A stretch of DNA of 64,000 nt from assembly GCF_017812015.1 (NCBI RefSeq), contig NZ_JADQTN010000001.1, positions 1,094,501-1,158,500 of the forward strand, read 5' to 3'. Shown in pieces: positions 29,161-39,153 of the stretch. Positions within the stretch are counted from its first letter, which is position 1, and every line of letters starts with the position of its first letter. The notes below the pieces were generated by a model. That model saw only the letters and a list, made by a program, of their open reading frames with translations, had not been told where the DNA came from and did no database searches. Both the position numbers and the translations under genes were made by a program. Source of the stretch: Pontixanthobacter sp. CEM42 (lineage in GTDB: Bacteria > Pseudomonadota > Alphaproteobacteria > Sphingomonadales > Sphingomonadaceae).

Positions 29161-29265
29161 GATAGCTTCTTAACGCGTTCGCAGGTCATGCCACAAGCAG
29201 TCATCTTAACCTTCGGAATGCTTCACGCTTGACGCTTCGCCCTGCCCCGTCCTAGCGACTTCAGT

Positions 29266-30285
29266 ATGCCCAATAGTAATGACACAGCGACGCGGCGGGT
29301 CGACGGCACTCCAAAGGTCGTCGTCACTCGCCAATTGATGCCATCGGTCGAAGCGCGGATGGTCGAGTTATATGATACGTCGCTGAATTCAGGCGATACT
29401 CCGTTTTCTCGCGAGCAGCTCGTCGAGGCGATGCAGGACACCGATGTGATCGTGCCGACGGTAACCGACCGTATTGATGCCGATTTGATTGCCAAAGCCG
29501 GTGAGCGGCTCGGACTAATCGCAAGCTTCGGTGCCGGAACCGATCATATCGACCTGAAGGCTGCGCGCGATCGCGGCATTATGGTGACCAACACGCCGAG
29601 CGTATTCACCGACGATACCGCTGACCTCACCATGGCTCTGATCATCGGCGTGCCGCGAAGGGTGCGTGAGGGTGTTGCATTGGTCCGCCGCGGCGAGTGG
29701 ACCGGTTGGGCACCTTCTGGAATGCTGGGCCGTCAACTGGGCGGCAAAACGCTGGGTATCATCGGCATGGGCCGGATCGGCCAAGCGGTTGCCCACCGCG
29801 CCCGCGCCTTCGGTCTCAAAACTGCCTATCACAACCGGCATCGGCTTCCGCTCGCCGTCGAAACCATGCTTGGCGCAGAATTCTTCGAGCATGAAGACGA
29901 ACTGATCGCCGCATCGGACATTGTGACACTCCATTGCCCTGCGACAGAGCGGACCATCGGTTTCTACGATTCCGGTCGGTTCGATCTGATGAAGGACGGA
30001 TCCTGCCTGATCAACACAGCGCGTGGTGATCTGGTCGATCAAGAAGCGCTGGTTGCAGCGCTTGAAAGCGGCAAACTGGCGGGCGCCGGTCTGGATGTCT
30101 ATCCTGACGAACCGAAGGTCGACAAACGTTTGCTAGCACACCCGAATGTTATGACCCTCCCCCATATCGGTAGCGCAACCGCCGAAGGTCGCGAGGCCTC
30201 AGGCCTGAAAGTCATCGCCAACATCCGTATGTGGGCCGATGGGCACAGACCGCCGGATCAGGTTCTGGACGCGTTGGTCAGCTAG
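29266..30285 (+). CDS. D-isomer-specific 2-hydroxyacid dehydrogenase (glyoxylate/hydroxypyruvate reductase-like)
   Basis: A 339-residue NAD(P)-dependent dehydrogenase. The nucleotide loop is GIIGMGRIGQAVAHRARAFG, the substrate-binding Arg lies in INTARGDLVDQ, and the catalytic Glu and His are in DVYPDEPK and LPHIGSAT. The early SFGAGTDHID motif is typical of D-glycerate dehydrogenases. It should reduce glyoxylate or hydroxypyruvate, but specificity cannot be fixed by sight. Its stop overlaps the end of the convergent hydrolase gene by eight bases. Confidence 0.88.
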   Translation: MPNSNDTATRRVDGTPKVVVTRQLMPSVEARMVELYDTSLNSGDTPFSREQLVEAMQDTDVIVPTVTDRIDADLIAKAGERLGLIASFGAGTDHIDLKAARDRGIMVTNTPSVFTDDTADLTMALIIGVPRRVREGVALVRRGEWTGWAPSGMLGRQLGGKTLGIIGMGRIGQAVAHRARAFGLKTAYHNRHRLPLAVETMLGAEFFEHEDELIAASDIVTLHCPATERTIGFYDSGRFDLMKDGSCLINTARGDLVDQEALVAALESGKLAGAGLDVYPDEPKVDKRLLAHPNVMTLPHIGSATAEGREASGLKVIANIRMWADGHRPPDQVLDALVS

Positions 30286-30964
30286 CCAATTGCGCTCGCG
30301 CATCGGCGATAATGGCCAGTATTTCTTTCACCGTTTTGCGCGATGAACCCATCTCGAAATGCTTTGCCGAGACCGCATATCGCCGGTCGGACTCGCTTAC
30401 CTGACCACGTGCACATTCGGGAGCAACAACACCGTCATGCTCCGACCAGATTGCAACGGTCGGAACCGATGGCTTCTGAGCCGGGTCTTCGTCGAATGGC
30501 GGATTTTCAACCGTGTGATCGTTGATCGCATCGTAGAGACGCCAAGCGCGGTTTGCATGTCGATTGCCGGAGAACGGTGAACCGAGCGTCACCACCATTG
30601 ATACCAATTCTGGATGCCGTTGCGCCAGAACGCGAGCGTATATTCCACCAAGACTCCAACCGATGATCATCGCTGGACAGTGCTCGGTCATCTCAACCAG
30701 TCGCTGTTCAGCGCAGGCCATGTAGTCTTGCCTGATGCCGGTATTCACGCGAACGCCCCAACCTTGGGCATCAAAGCCAGCTTTGCGAAGCGATTTGCGC
30801 AACAGGGCGGTTGCCTGATCGCCTGACATCATTCCAGGGATGACCAGCGCAGGTTCGCCATCTGCAATTTTCGATGCGGCGACCGGCCGTCTGAACGGCG
30901 TGACCAAAACCTTCGGCACCGCAAGCAATTCTCCAAGCGAGTATCTTAGCGACGGCGCCTTCAC
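30278..30964 (-). CDS. Alpha/beta hydrolase (non-ATG start)
   Basis: A protein of about 228 residues with an alpha/beta-hydrolase core. GWSLGGIYAR is the nucleophile elbow (Ser in G-x-S-x-G), preceded by the oxyanion strand ALVIPGMMSGDQ, with a late Asp (WSEHDGVV) and His (AKHFEMG) completing the triad. No ATG is available in frame after the fabI stop; GTG 30964 is the most plausible start, while the longer frame to 31051 overlaps fabI. Close spacing (11 bases) suggests it belongs to the fab operon, but no lipid role is shown. Confidence 0.75.
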   Translation of the reverse strand: MKAPSLRYSLGELLAVPKVLVTPFRRPVAASKIADGEPALVIPGMMSGDQATALLRKSLRKAGFDAQGWGVRVNTGIRQDYMACAEQRLVEMTEHCPAMIIGWSLGGIYARVLAQRHPELVSMVVTLGSPFSGNRHANRAWRLYDAINDHTVENPPFDEDPAQKPSVPTVAIWSEHDGVVAPECARGQVSESDRRYAVSAKHFEMGSSRKTVKEILAIIADARAQLAS

Positions 30965-30975
30965 AAATTGCCAGT

Positions 30976-31764
30976 CTACAAATTGTCGTGCTGTGGCATA
31001 CCCAGTACGTGGAAACCGCCGTCTACGCGGATGATCTCGCCTGTGGTGCATGCACCGGCATCACTGCATAGATAGACCGCAGTACCGCCCACTGCCTCCA
31101 GCGTGGCGTTAGCACGCAGCGGCGCGTTCGTTTCGGTATGCTTCCACGTTTTGCGCGCACCGCCAATGGCCGACCCTGCGAGAGTTTTCATCGGACCCGG
31201 GCTGACCGCGTTGACGCGGATGCCTTCAGGACCAAGATCATTGGCAAGATAGCGAACAGCCGATTCCAGCGCCGCCTTGGCAACGCCCATAACATTGTAA
31301 TTCGGCGTCACCCGATTTGAACCCATATAGCTTAGCGTCAACAGCGTCCCGCCATTCTCGACCATCATCGGATGCGCGCGGCGCGCCACTTCGATGAAAC
31401 TATATGCAGAAATATCCATCGATTGTTTGAAGTTTGCCCGCGACGTATCGAGGATACGCCCGGTTAATTCAGATTTATCCGAAAAGGCCACGGCGTGGAC
31501 AAGAAAGTCGAGCCTCCCCCACCGCTCCTGCAACGCACCAAAGGCTGCGTCCAGCGAGGCGTCATCGGTCACATCCACGTCGACCATGAAATCGGAGCCT
31601 ATGCTTTGCGCGAGTGGTTCCAGACGCTTTCCGAAAGCGTCGCCCTGATAGGTGAATGCGAGCTCTGCTCCCGCCTCAGCACAAGCCTTGGCTATCCCCC
31701 AGGCGATTGACCGATCATTGGCAACGCCCATGATCAAGCCTCGTTTTCCCGATAACACGCCCAT
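30976..31764 (-). CDS. fabI: Enoyl-[acyl-carrier-protein] reductase
   Basis: A 262-residue NADH-dependent reductase performing the last step of each fatty-acid elongation round. GLIMGVANDRSIAWGIA is the FabI cofactor loop and the active site has Tyr and Lys in NYNVMGVAKAAL (Y-x6-K). I chose the ATG at 31764, with GAGGTG seven bases upstream. It is the third gene of the fabA-fabB-fabI set and would be a target of triclosan-type inhibitors. Alternative: the FabI2 paralogue found in some alphaproteobacteria. Confidence 0.95.
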   Translation of the reverse strand: MGVLSGKRGLIMGVANDRSIAWGIAKACAEAGAELAFTYQGDAFGKRLEPLAQSIGSDFMVDVDVTDDASLDAAFGALQERWGRLDFLVHAVAFSDKSELTGRILDTSRANFKQSMDISAYSFIEVARRAHPMMVENGGTLLTLSYMGSNRVTPNYNVMGVAKAALESAVRYLANDLGPEGIRVNAVSPGPMKTLAGSAIGGARKTWKHTETNAPLRANATLEAVGGTAVYLCSDAGACTTGEIIRVDGGFHVLGMPQHDNL

Positions 31765-31814
31765 CTTGCAACACCTCACATAGCGGCACTTTGGCCTCAA
31801 AATCGGGTTACGTT

Positions 31815-33044
31815 CTACCCATGGAATCTCGACAACAGCATCGTCCCATTCGTCCCGCCAAAGCCGAAGCTATTGGTCATCACCGTATCAAGCCCTGCGT
31901 TTTCAACCAGTGCAGTGGCGATCTCTTGCGGTTTCAACGCCGGATCAAGCGTCTCGACATTGATTGACGGAATGATGAAGTCGTTTTGCAGCGCCAGCAA
32001 ACAATAGACAGCCTCCTGTGCGCCAGTTGCTCCTTGGCTGTGCCCGGTCATGGACTTGGTCGAGCTGACCGGAGGAGTCGCGCCATCACCAAAGACGCGG
32101 CGTACCGCCTCAATCTCTCCGACATCGCCAACCGGCGTAGATGTTCCATGCGCGTTGATGTAGCTGATTGTGCGGTCTTCGCTGAGCGTCCGAAGCGCAC
32201 TGAGCATTGATCGCTCACCACCCTCTCCTGATGGGGCAACCATGTCAGCGCCATCAGAAGTGGCACCGAACCCAGTCACTTCCGCGTAAATCTTGGCACC
32301 GCGCGCTTGTGCGTGCTCGAGGCTTTCCAGCACCACGATCGCACCCCCTCCACCGATGACAAATCCATCACGGTCTGCATCGAACGCGCGGGAGGCTCTC
32401 TCTGGCGTGTCGTTATATTTGCTCGACATCGCGCCCATCGCATCGAACAGGCAAGACAGAGTCCAATCCAACTCTTCGCCGCCACCGCCAAACATCACAT
32501 CCTGATTGCCCAGTGCAATCTGCTGCGCGGCCATCCCGATACAGTGAAGCGAGGTCGAACATGCCGAGGTGATCGAGAAGTTCATGCCCTTGATCTTATA
32601 CGCGGTCGCCAGATTGGCGCTTACGGTCGAGGACATCGTCTTTGGCACCGCAAATGGTCCAATACGCTTGGTCGCACCCGTTTTAAGAACGATTTGGTGC
32701 GCTGCGAGCATTGCCGAGGTTGAGGGGCCACCGGACCCAGCAATTACGCCGGTCATCGGGTTGACGACATCCTGCTCTTCAAGGCCTGCATCTTCGATTG
32801 CTTGACCCATGGCGATGTGCGCATATGCAGATCCTGGGCCCATGAAGCGCAGGGTACGCTTATCGACATGTTCTTTAATATCGAGGTCGATTGCGCCTGC
32901 AATCTGCGAACGGAAACCATGCTCGGCCATATCCTCGTTAAAGGTAATACCCGACTTGCCCGCCTTAAGCGAAGCAAGCACTTCCGCCTGATTATTTCCA
33001 ATCGAGGATACGATCCCCAGCCCAGTGATGACAACGCGACGCAT
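31815..33044 (-). CDS. fabB: Beta-ketoacyl-ACP synthase I
   Basis: A 409-residue condensing enzyme. The catalytic Cys lies in [10 protein letters not shown], the two His in [12 protein letters not shown] and [11 protein letters not shown], and the Lys in SSTKSMTG. The pairing with fabA directly upstream marks it as FabB of the anaerobic unsaturated-fatty-acid pathway rather than FabF. I chose the ATG at 33044 (GAGAG upstream) over one at 33056. Confidence 0.95.
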   Translation of the reverse strand: MRRVVITGLGIVSSIGNNQAEVLASLKAGKSGITFNEDMAEHGFRSQIAGAIDLDIKEHVDKRTLRFMGPGSAYAHIAMGQAIEDAGLEEQDVVNPMTGVIAGSGGPSTSAMLAAHQIVLKTGATKRIGPFAVPKTMSSTVSANLATAYKIKGMNFSITSACSTSLHCIGMAAQQIALGNQDVMFGGGGEELDWTLSCLFDAMGAMSSKYNDTPERASRAFDADRDGFVIGGGGAIVVLESLEHAQARGAKIYAEVTGFGATSDGADMVAPSGEGGERSMLSALRTLSEDRTISYINAHGTSTPVGDVGEIEAVRRVFGDGATPPVSSTKSMTGHSQGATGAQEAVYCLLALQNDFIIPSINVETLDPALKPQEIATALVENAGLDTVMTNSFGFGGTNGTMLLSRFHG

Positions 33045-33068
33045 AGTTTCTCTCACGCCCCTGACCGA

Positions 33069-33587
33069 CTAAGCATCGGAAAGGGCGACTTTCATATCTT
33101 TGACCTGATAGATGACTTCTCCGTCGACCTCGACCCGGCCATCGGCCACACCCATAGTCAAACGACGGGTTTGTACCGCTTTGGTGAAGTCTACGAAATA
33201 TGTGAGCATTTTTCGGTCAGGGCGTACCATACCGGTCAGTTTGACTTCGCCGACGCCCAGCGCGTAGCCGCGCCCCTGCCATCCGCGCCAACCGAGATTG
33301 AAGCCAGTCAACTGCCATAGGCCGTCCAATCCGAGACAGCCGGGCATGATCGGATTTCCGGGAAAATGACAGTCGAAGAACCAGAGGTCGGGATTGATAT
33401 CAAATTCTGCCACGACATGGCCTTTGCCATGCTCGCCCCCATCGCCTGAAATATCGGTGATCCGGTCCATCATGAGCATCGGCGGTTCGGGCAATTGAGC
33501 ATTGCCAGGGCCGAACAACTCGCCGCGCGCACATTTCAACAGGTCCTCGCGGTCAAAGCTGGTTGGAAAATCGGTCATTCCCGGCAT
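33069..33587 (-). CDS. fabA: 3-hydroxydecanoyl-ACP dehydratase/isomerase
   Basis: A 172-residue hot-dog-fold enzyme that dehydrates hydroxydecanoyl-ACP and isomerises the double bond to cis-3, starting unsaturated fatty-acid synthesis. The active-site His is in [19 protein letters not shown] and the Asp follows. The start is the ATG at 33587 behind AAGGAG at short spacing, or the ATG at 33578. In many alphaproteobacteria irr lies next to fabA; here it does not. Confidence 0.96.
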   Translation of the reverse strand: MPGMTDFPTSFDREDLLKCARGELFGPGNAQLPEPPMLMMDRITDISGDGGEHGKGHVVAEFDINPDLWFFDCHFPGNPIMPGCLGLDGLWQLTGFNLGWRGWQGRGYALGVGEVKLTGMVRPDRKMLTYFVDFTKAVQTRRLTMGVADGRVEVDGEVIYQVKDMKVALSDA

Positions 33588-33688
33588 TACTCCTTGGTTG
33601 TAACGAATTACGCGTGATTGCGACTAGCACCGTGCATTCAGGAGGGAAAGAACGCACAGCCATTTTAGGTTGATTTCGTTCACACAGC

Positions 33689-34441
33689 CTATTTTGCTAC
33701 GTTGCTTGCTCCATCCGCAGCGCCAAGCTCTGGCCCACGGCAAGGTTTGATGTCTTGTGGTTCCGGCCTTGTGGCCGCTGCCTTAAACTGGGCATAGTAG
33801 CCAGCCAGTTCGGGTCGGTCCTTAAATGTGACCAGCTCAAAACCAACTCGCTCGAACTCGCAGGATAGCAACAGCGGATCGATACCGTGTTGATCGGTTG
33901 GCCGATCAACATCGACCACAATCACTTGGCCGCCCTCTTTCAGCGCGGGCCATAGACGATGAAGGAACGCATAGGGCTCCTGCACCTCATGATACATATG
34001 GACGAGAAAAATCCGGTCGAAGCTTTTCTCGGGCAGTCGCGGATCGTCAGGCGCGCCTAGCTTTATCGAGACATTGTCGAACCGCTCTTTCTCGACCCGG
34101 TTACCGAGGCGCTCAAGCGCGTCCTCATCGATATCCTGCGCAAGCACACGGCCTTCTGCGCCGACCCGCTTGGCCAAACGAACGGTGTAATACCCCTCGC
34201 CTGCGCCGATGTCGGCGACAGTCGTGCCGAGTTCGATCTCCGCAAGGTCCATAACGGTTTCCGCTTCGCCCGCCGCATCACGCGCGGTCTCGGTCGAGAA
34301 TTCATTCGAACCCAAATCGGATACCGGGCGATCTGGCAGAGGGAACGCACGCGCAGTTTCTGGGCGATCACTCTCGTCGACGGTCGGCTTGCAGCCAGCA
34401 ACCGCCACAATAATCGACAATGCCACAACCGCGCCGCGCAT
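33689..34441 (-). CDS. SAM-dependent methyltransferase with a lipoprotein signal
   Basis: A 250-residue protein. Residues 1-17 look like a lipoprotein signal ending in VAGC. Residues about 65-185 are a class I methyltransferase fold: motif I VADIGAGEGYYTVRLA, an acidic residue ending strand 2 (LAQDIDEDAL), and motif IV-like FDRIFLVHMYHEV. SAM is a cytoplasmic cofactor, so an exported methyltransferase is unusual, but similar annotated proteins exist in proteobacteria. The gene overlaps the prfB stop by one base. Either the signal is not used, or the fold serves another task in the periplasm. Confidence 0.8.
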   Translation of the reverse strand: MRGAVVALSIIVAVAGCKPTVDESDRPETARAFPLPDRPVSDLGSNEFSTETARDAAGEAETVMDLAEIELGTTVADIGAGEGYYTVRLAKRVGAEGRVLAQDIDEDALERLGNRVEKERFDNVSIKLGAPDDPRLPEKSFDRIFLVHMYHEVQEPYAFLHRLWPALKEGGQVIVVDVDRPTDQHGIDPLLLSCEFERVGFELVTFKDRPELAGYYAQFKAAATRPEPQDIKPCRGPELGAADGASNVAK

Positions 34442-35568
34442 TATTCCACATCCTCCACGTCTACCGTTTCACCGGTAACACGTTGCGCCAGCGCAGCCGA
34501 GATAAATTCGTCAATCTCGCCATCAAGGACATTGCCCGGCGAACTTGAAGTCGCGCCAGTGCGCAAATCTTTGACCATTTGGTAAGGCTGTAAAACATAG
34601 GAACGTATCTGGTGGCCCCAACCGATTTCGGTCTTGGATTCGTACTCCGAACCCGCAGCCGCTTCACGCTCAGCCATCTCTTTTTCGTAGAGACGCGCTT
34701 TCAGCATATTCATCGCGGTTGCGCGGTTCTTATGCTGGCTACGGTCATTCTGGCTGGCGACGACAATGCCCGTGGGTTGGTGCGTTATCCGTACCGCAGA
34801 GTCGGTCGTGTTGACGTGCTGTCCGCCCGCGCCCGAGGCGCGGTAAGTGTCGATCTTCAGATCGCCTTCATTGATATCAACTTCAAAATCATCGTCGATG
34901 ACGGGATACACCCAGACCGAGCTAAAGCTCGTGTGCCGCTTCGCAGCGCTGTCATATGGGCTGATCCGAACGAGGCGATGAACACCACTTTCGGTCTTGG
35001 CATAACCGTAAGCATTCTCGCCTTTGACCAGCAAAGTTGCCGATTTGATGCCAGCTTGATCGCCGGCGTGGTAGTCAACCATTTCGACTTTGTAGCCGCG
35101 CTTTTCGGCCCAGCGCGAATACATCCGCTGGAGCATTTCGGCCCAATCCTGGCTTTCTGTACCGCCGGCACCTGCGTGAATCTCGATATAGGTGTCATAG
35201 CCATCAGCTTCGCCCGCGAGCAGTGCTTGAACCTTGTCTGCATCAGCACGGTCGGCAAGCTTTTGCAAGCTGGCGTGACCATCGTCGACGATGTCCTCAT
35301 CGCCTTCAGCTTCGCCCATTTCGATGAATTCAATCGCGTCAGCCATTTCGGAGGAGATTTCGCGTACCGTGCCGACACCGCTTTCGAGCACGCGGCGCTC
35401 GCGCATAATCTTCTCGGCCTCTTTCGGATTGTCCCACAGAGTCGGGTCTTCGACACGCGCATTAAGCTCGTCCAAGCGGCGCAAAGCGCGCTCCCAATCA
35501 AGCGACATCCGCACCAACTGCAGCGCAGCTTCGATCCGTTCGATATTGGCCTGCCCTTCGGCACGCAT
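34441..35568 (-). CDS. prfB: Peptide chain release factor 2
   Basis: A 375-residue class I release factor that reads UGA and UAA stops. The peptidyl-hydrolysis motif GGQ is in SGAGGQHVNTTDSAV. At the stop-recognition position this protein has Ser-Pro-Tyr (RISPYDS) rather than Ser-Pro-Phe. The reading frame is continuous: the programmed +1 frameshift of enterobacterial prfB is absent. It lies 100 bases after the PBP1A gene on the same strand. Confidence 0.95.
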   Translation of the reverse strand: MRAEGQANIERIEAALQLVRMSLDWERALRRLDELNARVEDPTLWDNPKEAEKIMRERRVLESGVGTVREISSEMADAIEFIEMGEAEGDEDIVDDGHASLQKLADRADADKVQALLAGEADGYDTYIEIHAGAGGTESQDWAEMLQRMYSRWAEKRGYKVEMVDYHAGDQAGIKSATLLVKGENAYGYAKTESGVHRLVRISPYDSAAKRHTSFSSVWVYPVIDDDFEVDINEGDLKIDTYRASGAGGQHVNTTDSAVRITHQPTGIVVASQNDRSQHKNRATAMNMLKARLYEKEMAEREAAAGSEYESKTEIGWGHQIRSYVLQPYQMVKDLRTGATSSSPGNVLDGEIDEFISAALAQRVTGETVDVEDVE

Positions 35569-35669
35569 GACATTATTCTCCCAAGGGTAGGCCCAGCATT
35601 CGCGGTCCGCTTAGCGGACAGATGAGGTTTGTAAAGTTAAGCAGCACAGTAAGCGGGGGCACAGGATGG

Positions 35670-38186
35670 CTAATAGATACCACCTTGATCTTCGACAAAG
35701 TCCTCCGGCGCTTCTTCCCTAGAAGACGCCGTTGCCTGCTCACCCTGCGCTGCAGAGCCCTGCTTGATCAGCGCGATGATTTCTTTGCGCTTGCTCTCGA
35801 TCTCATCACGGCGAGTAATCCGCGGTGGTTCGGTATCAGGCTTGAAAGCTTCCCAAATCACGCTCGCTTTGGGATCGCTACCGGGCCACGCGTCGAACAC
35901 ACGCTTGCCCGAGATACGGTCCACGCGCACCATTCGCACACCGGCGGGCGCTACAAACGGATCACCGCTCATGCGCTCCTTGGTTTCGCTAAAGAACTGG
36001 CGAACAATCGGCGCAGCGACCGTGCCGCCCTGCGCATAGCCGCCCAGATTACGCGGTGTGTCATAGCCGATATAGGCGCCTGCAATCACATCGGGCGTGC
36101 CGCCAACAAACCAAACGTCCTTTGGACCTGTGGTCGTGCCGGTTTTGCCGAACATTGGAAGACCAAGGCTACGTAGCGCTGTGCCAGTGCCCCGTTTTAC
36201 AACACCTTCGAGCATATGCACGGTCTGGAACGCGGTACGCGCATCGAGCGCTTGTTCGCCGCCTGGTGCTATACGCGGCATGGCTCCACCATCCCATTCG
36301 GGCATATTGCAGCCATTGCAGGCCCGCTTATCCGCGCGGTAAATCACCTTGCCACGGCGATCTTGCACATAGTCGATAACCGTCGGCTGGTTGAGACGCC
36401 CATGATTGGCGAGCGCAGAGTAAGCGCTGACCATCTTCATCACAGTAGTCTCGCCCGCACCCAGCGCGAACGCCGGATAAGGTTCGTAGCTGCCAATACC
36501 GACATTCTCGATCATATCGACGACTTTGGGCATTCCTGATTCCATCGCGATATGAACGGTCATCAGGTTGCGCGATTGCTCGAGCCCCCAACGCATAGTG
36601 TGGAGACCACCACCACCACCGCCTGAGTTGCGGAAACACTTCTCGCCGAGACGGGAACCTTGATAGTAACAGTAGGTCTGGTCGGGGATTTCGCTCGCTG
36701 GAGTCATCCCATTATCAAGACCCGTCGCATAGACGAACGGCTTAATCGTCGAGCCCGGCTGGCGGTTGGCCTGGGTTGCGCGATTAAAAGAACCAAGCCG
36801 ACTATCAAAACCGCCTTGCATGGCCAGCACGCGGCCAGTCTGCGGGTCCTGCGCGACGAAGCCACCAGACACGCCGGGAAGCGTACGCACGCGGAAGCTA
36901 TTGCCCGATTGCTCGACCGCAATAACATCGCCAGCCTTCAACGCGTTTGGCAAGTTAGTCAGCGGCGCTTCCTCGCCATCAGAAAAGCCGATTTTCGCAG
37001 AACCGCCTTCTCGCTCTGTCACAACACCGACACGCCAGCCCTCGTAATTTATGCCCAGGAATGAGCTGGCAAGCTGCCCGCTCCAATTGCCTGCATCCAT
37101 ATCGATGGTTGCGATCGGACCACCCCAACCACGATTTCCGTGATAGCGGACCATGCCGCGGCGCAGAGCATTGCGCGCTGCATCCTGCATTTCCGGATCA
37201 AGCGAAGTGCGCACCCACAACCCGCCGCCATAGACGCTGTTCTTGCAATCATCCGCAGCTTCACAGAACTGACCGATCAGCTCGCGTCGCACTTCCTCGA
37301 GGAAATAACCTGCATCGACCGAGCGGGTACGCGAACGCTGTGTAACCAGGCCCAACGGGAGAGCCTTGGCGGCATCCGCCTCTGCTGCTGTGATAAATTC
37401 GTTCTCTGCCATTTGCCCGAGAACAAAATTGCGCCGTGTCAGAGCACTCTCGGCATTCTTCGCACGGCCATAGACCTCTGGTGCCTTCGGCAAGATCGCG
37501 AGGAACGCCATTTCATGCAGTTCCAGATCGCCGACATCCTTGTCGAAATAAGCGCGCGATGCAGCCTGCACGCCGAAGCTCCGGCGGCCCAGCGGAATCT
37601 CGTTGAGATAAAGCTCCAAAATTTGCTGTTTGGTCAGCACGCCTTCGATGCGGCGCGCCAGCATCATTTCTTTCAATTTCCGCGTGACCGAATATTCGTT
37701 GGTCAGCAGAATATTCTTCGCGACCTGTTGTGTGATGGTTGAACCGCCTACCGCACGCTCATCCGACCCCAACTTACTGACATAGTCGATTACCGCGCCA
37801 GCCAAACCGCCGGCATCGATACCGCCATGGCTGAAGAAGGTTTTGTCTTCCGCAGCAAGATAGGCTTCGATCAGCGTTTGCGGAAAATCAGAATATTGCA
37901 ATTGCACGCGGCGTTCACGCGCATAGGAGTGAACAATGTCGCCCTCAATACCGCGCACCACTGTTGGCAATGGCGGTTCATAGTCGAGCAGCGTTTCCGC
38001 ATCAGGCAGATTGCGAGCGAGTATGATCCAAAGAACCAGCCACAACGCGAGGAATATGCCGAGCGCAACCGCGCCCCAACGGAACCAGCGCTTCTCGCGC
38101 CAGCTGTTCTTGCACCAAGCCCAAACGCCGCTTGCGTCGCGGCGAATGCGATAGCTCAAATTCTCAAATGTCGATGTCTCAGCCAT
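35670..38186 (-). CDS. mrcA: Penicillin-binding protein 1A
   Basis: An 838-residue bifunctional peptidoglycan synthase. A short cytoplasmic part is followed by one membrane helix (37-57). The GT51 glycosyltransferase has its catalytic Glu in AAEDKTFFSH (Glu113) and GGSTITQQVAKN. The transpeptidase has Ser479 in STIKP, SRN at 538-540 and KTGTT from 681. Between them lies an OB-like insertion, as is usual for PBP1A. Two Cys near residue 622-626 (RACNGCNMPE) are an extra feature. It is transcribed after the amidase gene. Confidence 0.95.
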   Translation of the reverse strand: MAETSTFENLSYRIRRDASGVWAWCKNSWREKRWFRWGAVALGIFLALWLVLWIILARNLPDAETLLDYEPPLPTVVRGIEGDIVHSYARERRVQLQYSDFPQTLIEAYLAAEDKTFFSHGGIDAGGLAGAVIDYVSKLGSDERAVGGSTITQQVAKNILLTNEYSVTRKLKEMMLARRIEGVLTKQQILELYLNEIPLGRRSFGVQAASRAYFDKDVGDLELHEMAFLAILPKAPEVYGRAKNAESALTRRNFVLGQMAENEFITAAEADAAKALPLGLVTQRSRTRSVDAGYFLEEVRRELIGQFCEAADDCKNSVYGGGLWVRTSLDPEMQDAARNALRRGMVRYHGNRGWGGPIATIDMDAGNWSGQLASSFLGINYEGWRVGVVTEREGGSAKIGFSDGEEAPLTNLPNALKAGDVIAVEQSGNSFRVRTLPGVSGGFVAQDPQTGRVLAMQGGFDSRLGSFNRATQANRQPGSTIKPFVYATGLDNGMTPASEIPDQTYCYYQGSRLGEKCFRNSGGGGGGLHTMRWGLEQSRNLMTVHIAMESGMPKVVDMIENVGIGSYEPYPAFALGAGETTVMKMVSAYSALANHGRLNQPTVIDYVQDRRGKVIYRADKRACNGCNMPEWDGGAMPRIAPGGEQALDARTAFQTVHMLEGVVKRGTGTALRSLGLPMFGKTGTTTGPKDVWFVGGTPDVIAGAYIGYDTPRNLGGYAQGGTVAAPIVRQFFSETKERMSGDPFVAPAGVRMVRVDRISGKRVFDAWPGSDPKASVIWEAFKPDTEPPRITRRDEIESKRKEIIALIKQGSAAQGEQATASSREEAPEDFVEDQGGIY

Positions 38187-38283
38187 AATTTGCGGAAACC
38201 TCTAGCATGGCGATTCTGACTAGCGCCAGAGCGTTTTGCACTCTCGCTGGTGATGGTGATAATTCGGTCACTTACCTACCGAT

Positions 38284-39153
38284 TCATTCGGTGCTTTGCC
38301 GCGCGAAATATATACGGATTGCGCGAGCCATAACTTCGGCAAATTGCTGGCGCCCATTCTCGGACGATAGGCGCGCCGCATCGCTGGGATTGGTGATGAA
38401 GCCTGACTCGAATAGCACCGCAGGCACGTCAGGAGCGCGCAAAACCCCTAACGCGGCAGCACGGCGGCGTTGAGGGTGGAATTTGAGAATGCCGTTACCT
38501 TCGCGGGTTATCAAACGCGCGAACTCATCCGAGTTTTGCTGCACACGCCGCTGAGACAATTCGACCAGAATATTGCTAACATCCTGACTTTGCCCCGCGA
38601 TAACGGCACCGTTTAGCGCACTCGCTTCGTTCTCGCGTTCGGCAAATCGCGCCGCAGCTTCACTCGATGCTTCGTCAGACAGCGTATAAATGCTCGCACC
38701 GCTCACGGTGGTGACCTCACCAGACGAATCGGCGTGGATTGAAATGAACAGATCGGCATCCAACCTGCGGGCAATCTCGGGGCGCTCCTCGAGAACCAGA
38801 AATGTGTCGTCATCCCGTGTGAGCGCTACGCGAATACCACCCTCTTCAACCAGCTGATCTCGCAACGCTTGTGCCAGTCCCAGCACCAAGTCTTTTTCGC
38901 GGTAACCTGCGCCAATCGCTCCCGGATCATGCCCACCGTGCCCAGCATCAATGACGACAAGCGGACGCGAACGGTCTTCCGGCCCCAGAATCTCGGGCAG
39001 ATCAACCGGTTGGCCAGCCTCCGGCAACGCGAGACGAATGACATAGTCGCGCCCCAAATGCGGCACAGGAATCGATAGTCCGAGCGCATAGAGCCCGCCA
39101 ATAAGCAGAACAGGTGCCAGAAAAATCAGCCAAAGTTGCATACGCAGCGACAT
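38284..39153 (-). CDS. N-acetylmuramoyl-L-alanine amidase
   Basis: A 289-residue zinc amidase (Amidase_3 family) that cuts the lactyl-L-Ala bond of peptidoglycan, used in daughter-cell separation. One N-terminal hydrophobic helix (about residues 5-26) targets it to the periplasm. Metal motifs are DAGHGGHDPGAIG and FISIHADSS, with a late catalytic Glu in VLFESGFITNPSDA. There is no AMIN domain. It lies upstream of the PBP1A gene and is divergent from rne. Confidence 0.93.
   Translation of the reverse strand: MSLRMQLWLIFLAPVLLIGGLYALGLSIPVPHLGRDYVIRLALPEAGQPVDLPEILGPEDRSRPLVVIDAGHGGHDPGAIGAGYREKDLVLGLAQALRDQLVEEGGIRVALTRDDDTFLVLEERPEIARRLDADLFISIHADSSGEVTTVSGASIYTLSDEASSEAAARFAERENEASALNGAVIAGQSQDVSNILVELSQRRVQQNSDEFARLITREGNGILKFHPQRRRAAALGVLRAPDVPAVLFESGFITNPSDAARLSSENGRQQFAEVMARAIRIYFARQSTE

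Noticed and set aside
34441-35568. Programmed frameshift in prfB
   Set aside because: The reading frame is continuous from ATG to stop, so no frameshift is needed. The Ser-Pro-Tyr in place of Ser-Pro-Phe is not treated as new because, to my knowledge, it occurs in other alphaproteobacteria.
35605-35619. 15-base palindrome (GTCCGCT with its complement around one base) between PBP1A and prfB
   Set aside because: No T run follows on the minus strand and the arms are short; it could be a site but there is no support for a function.
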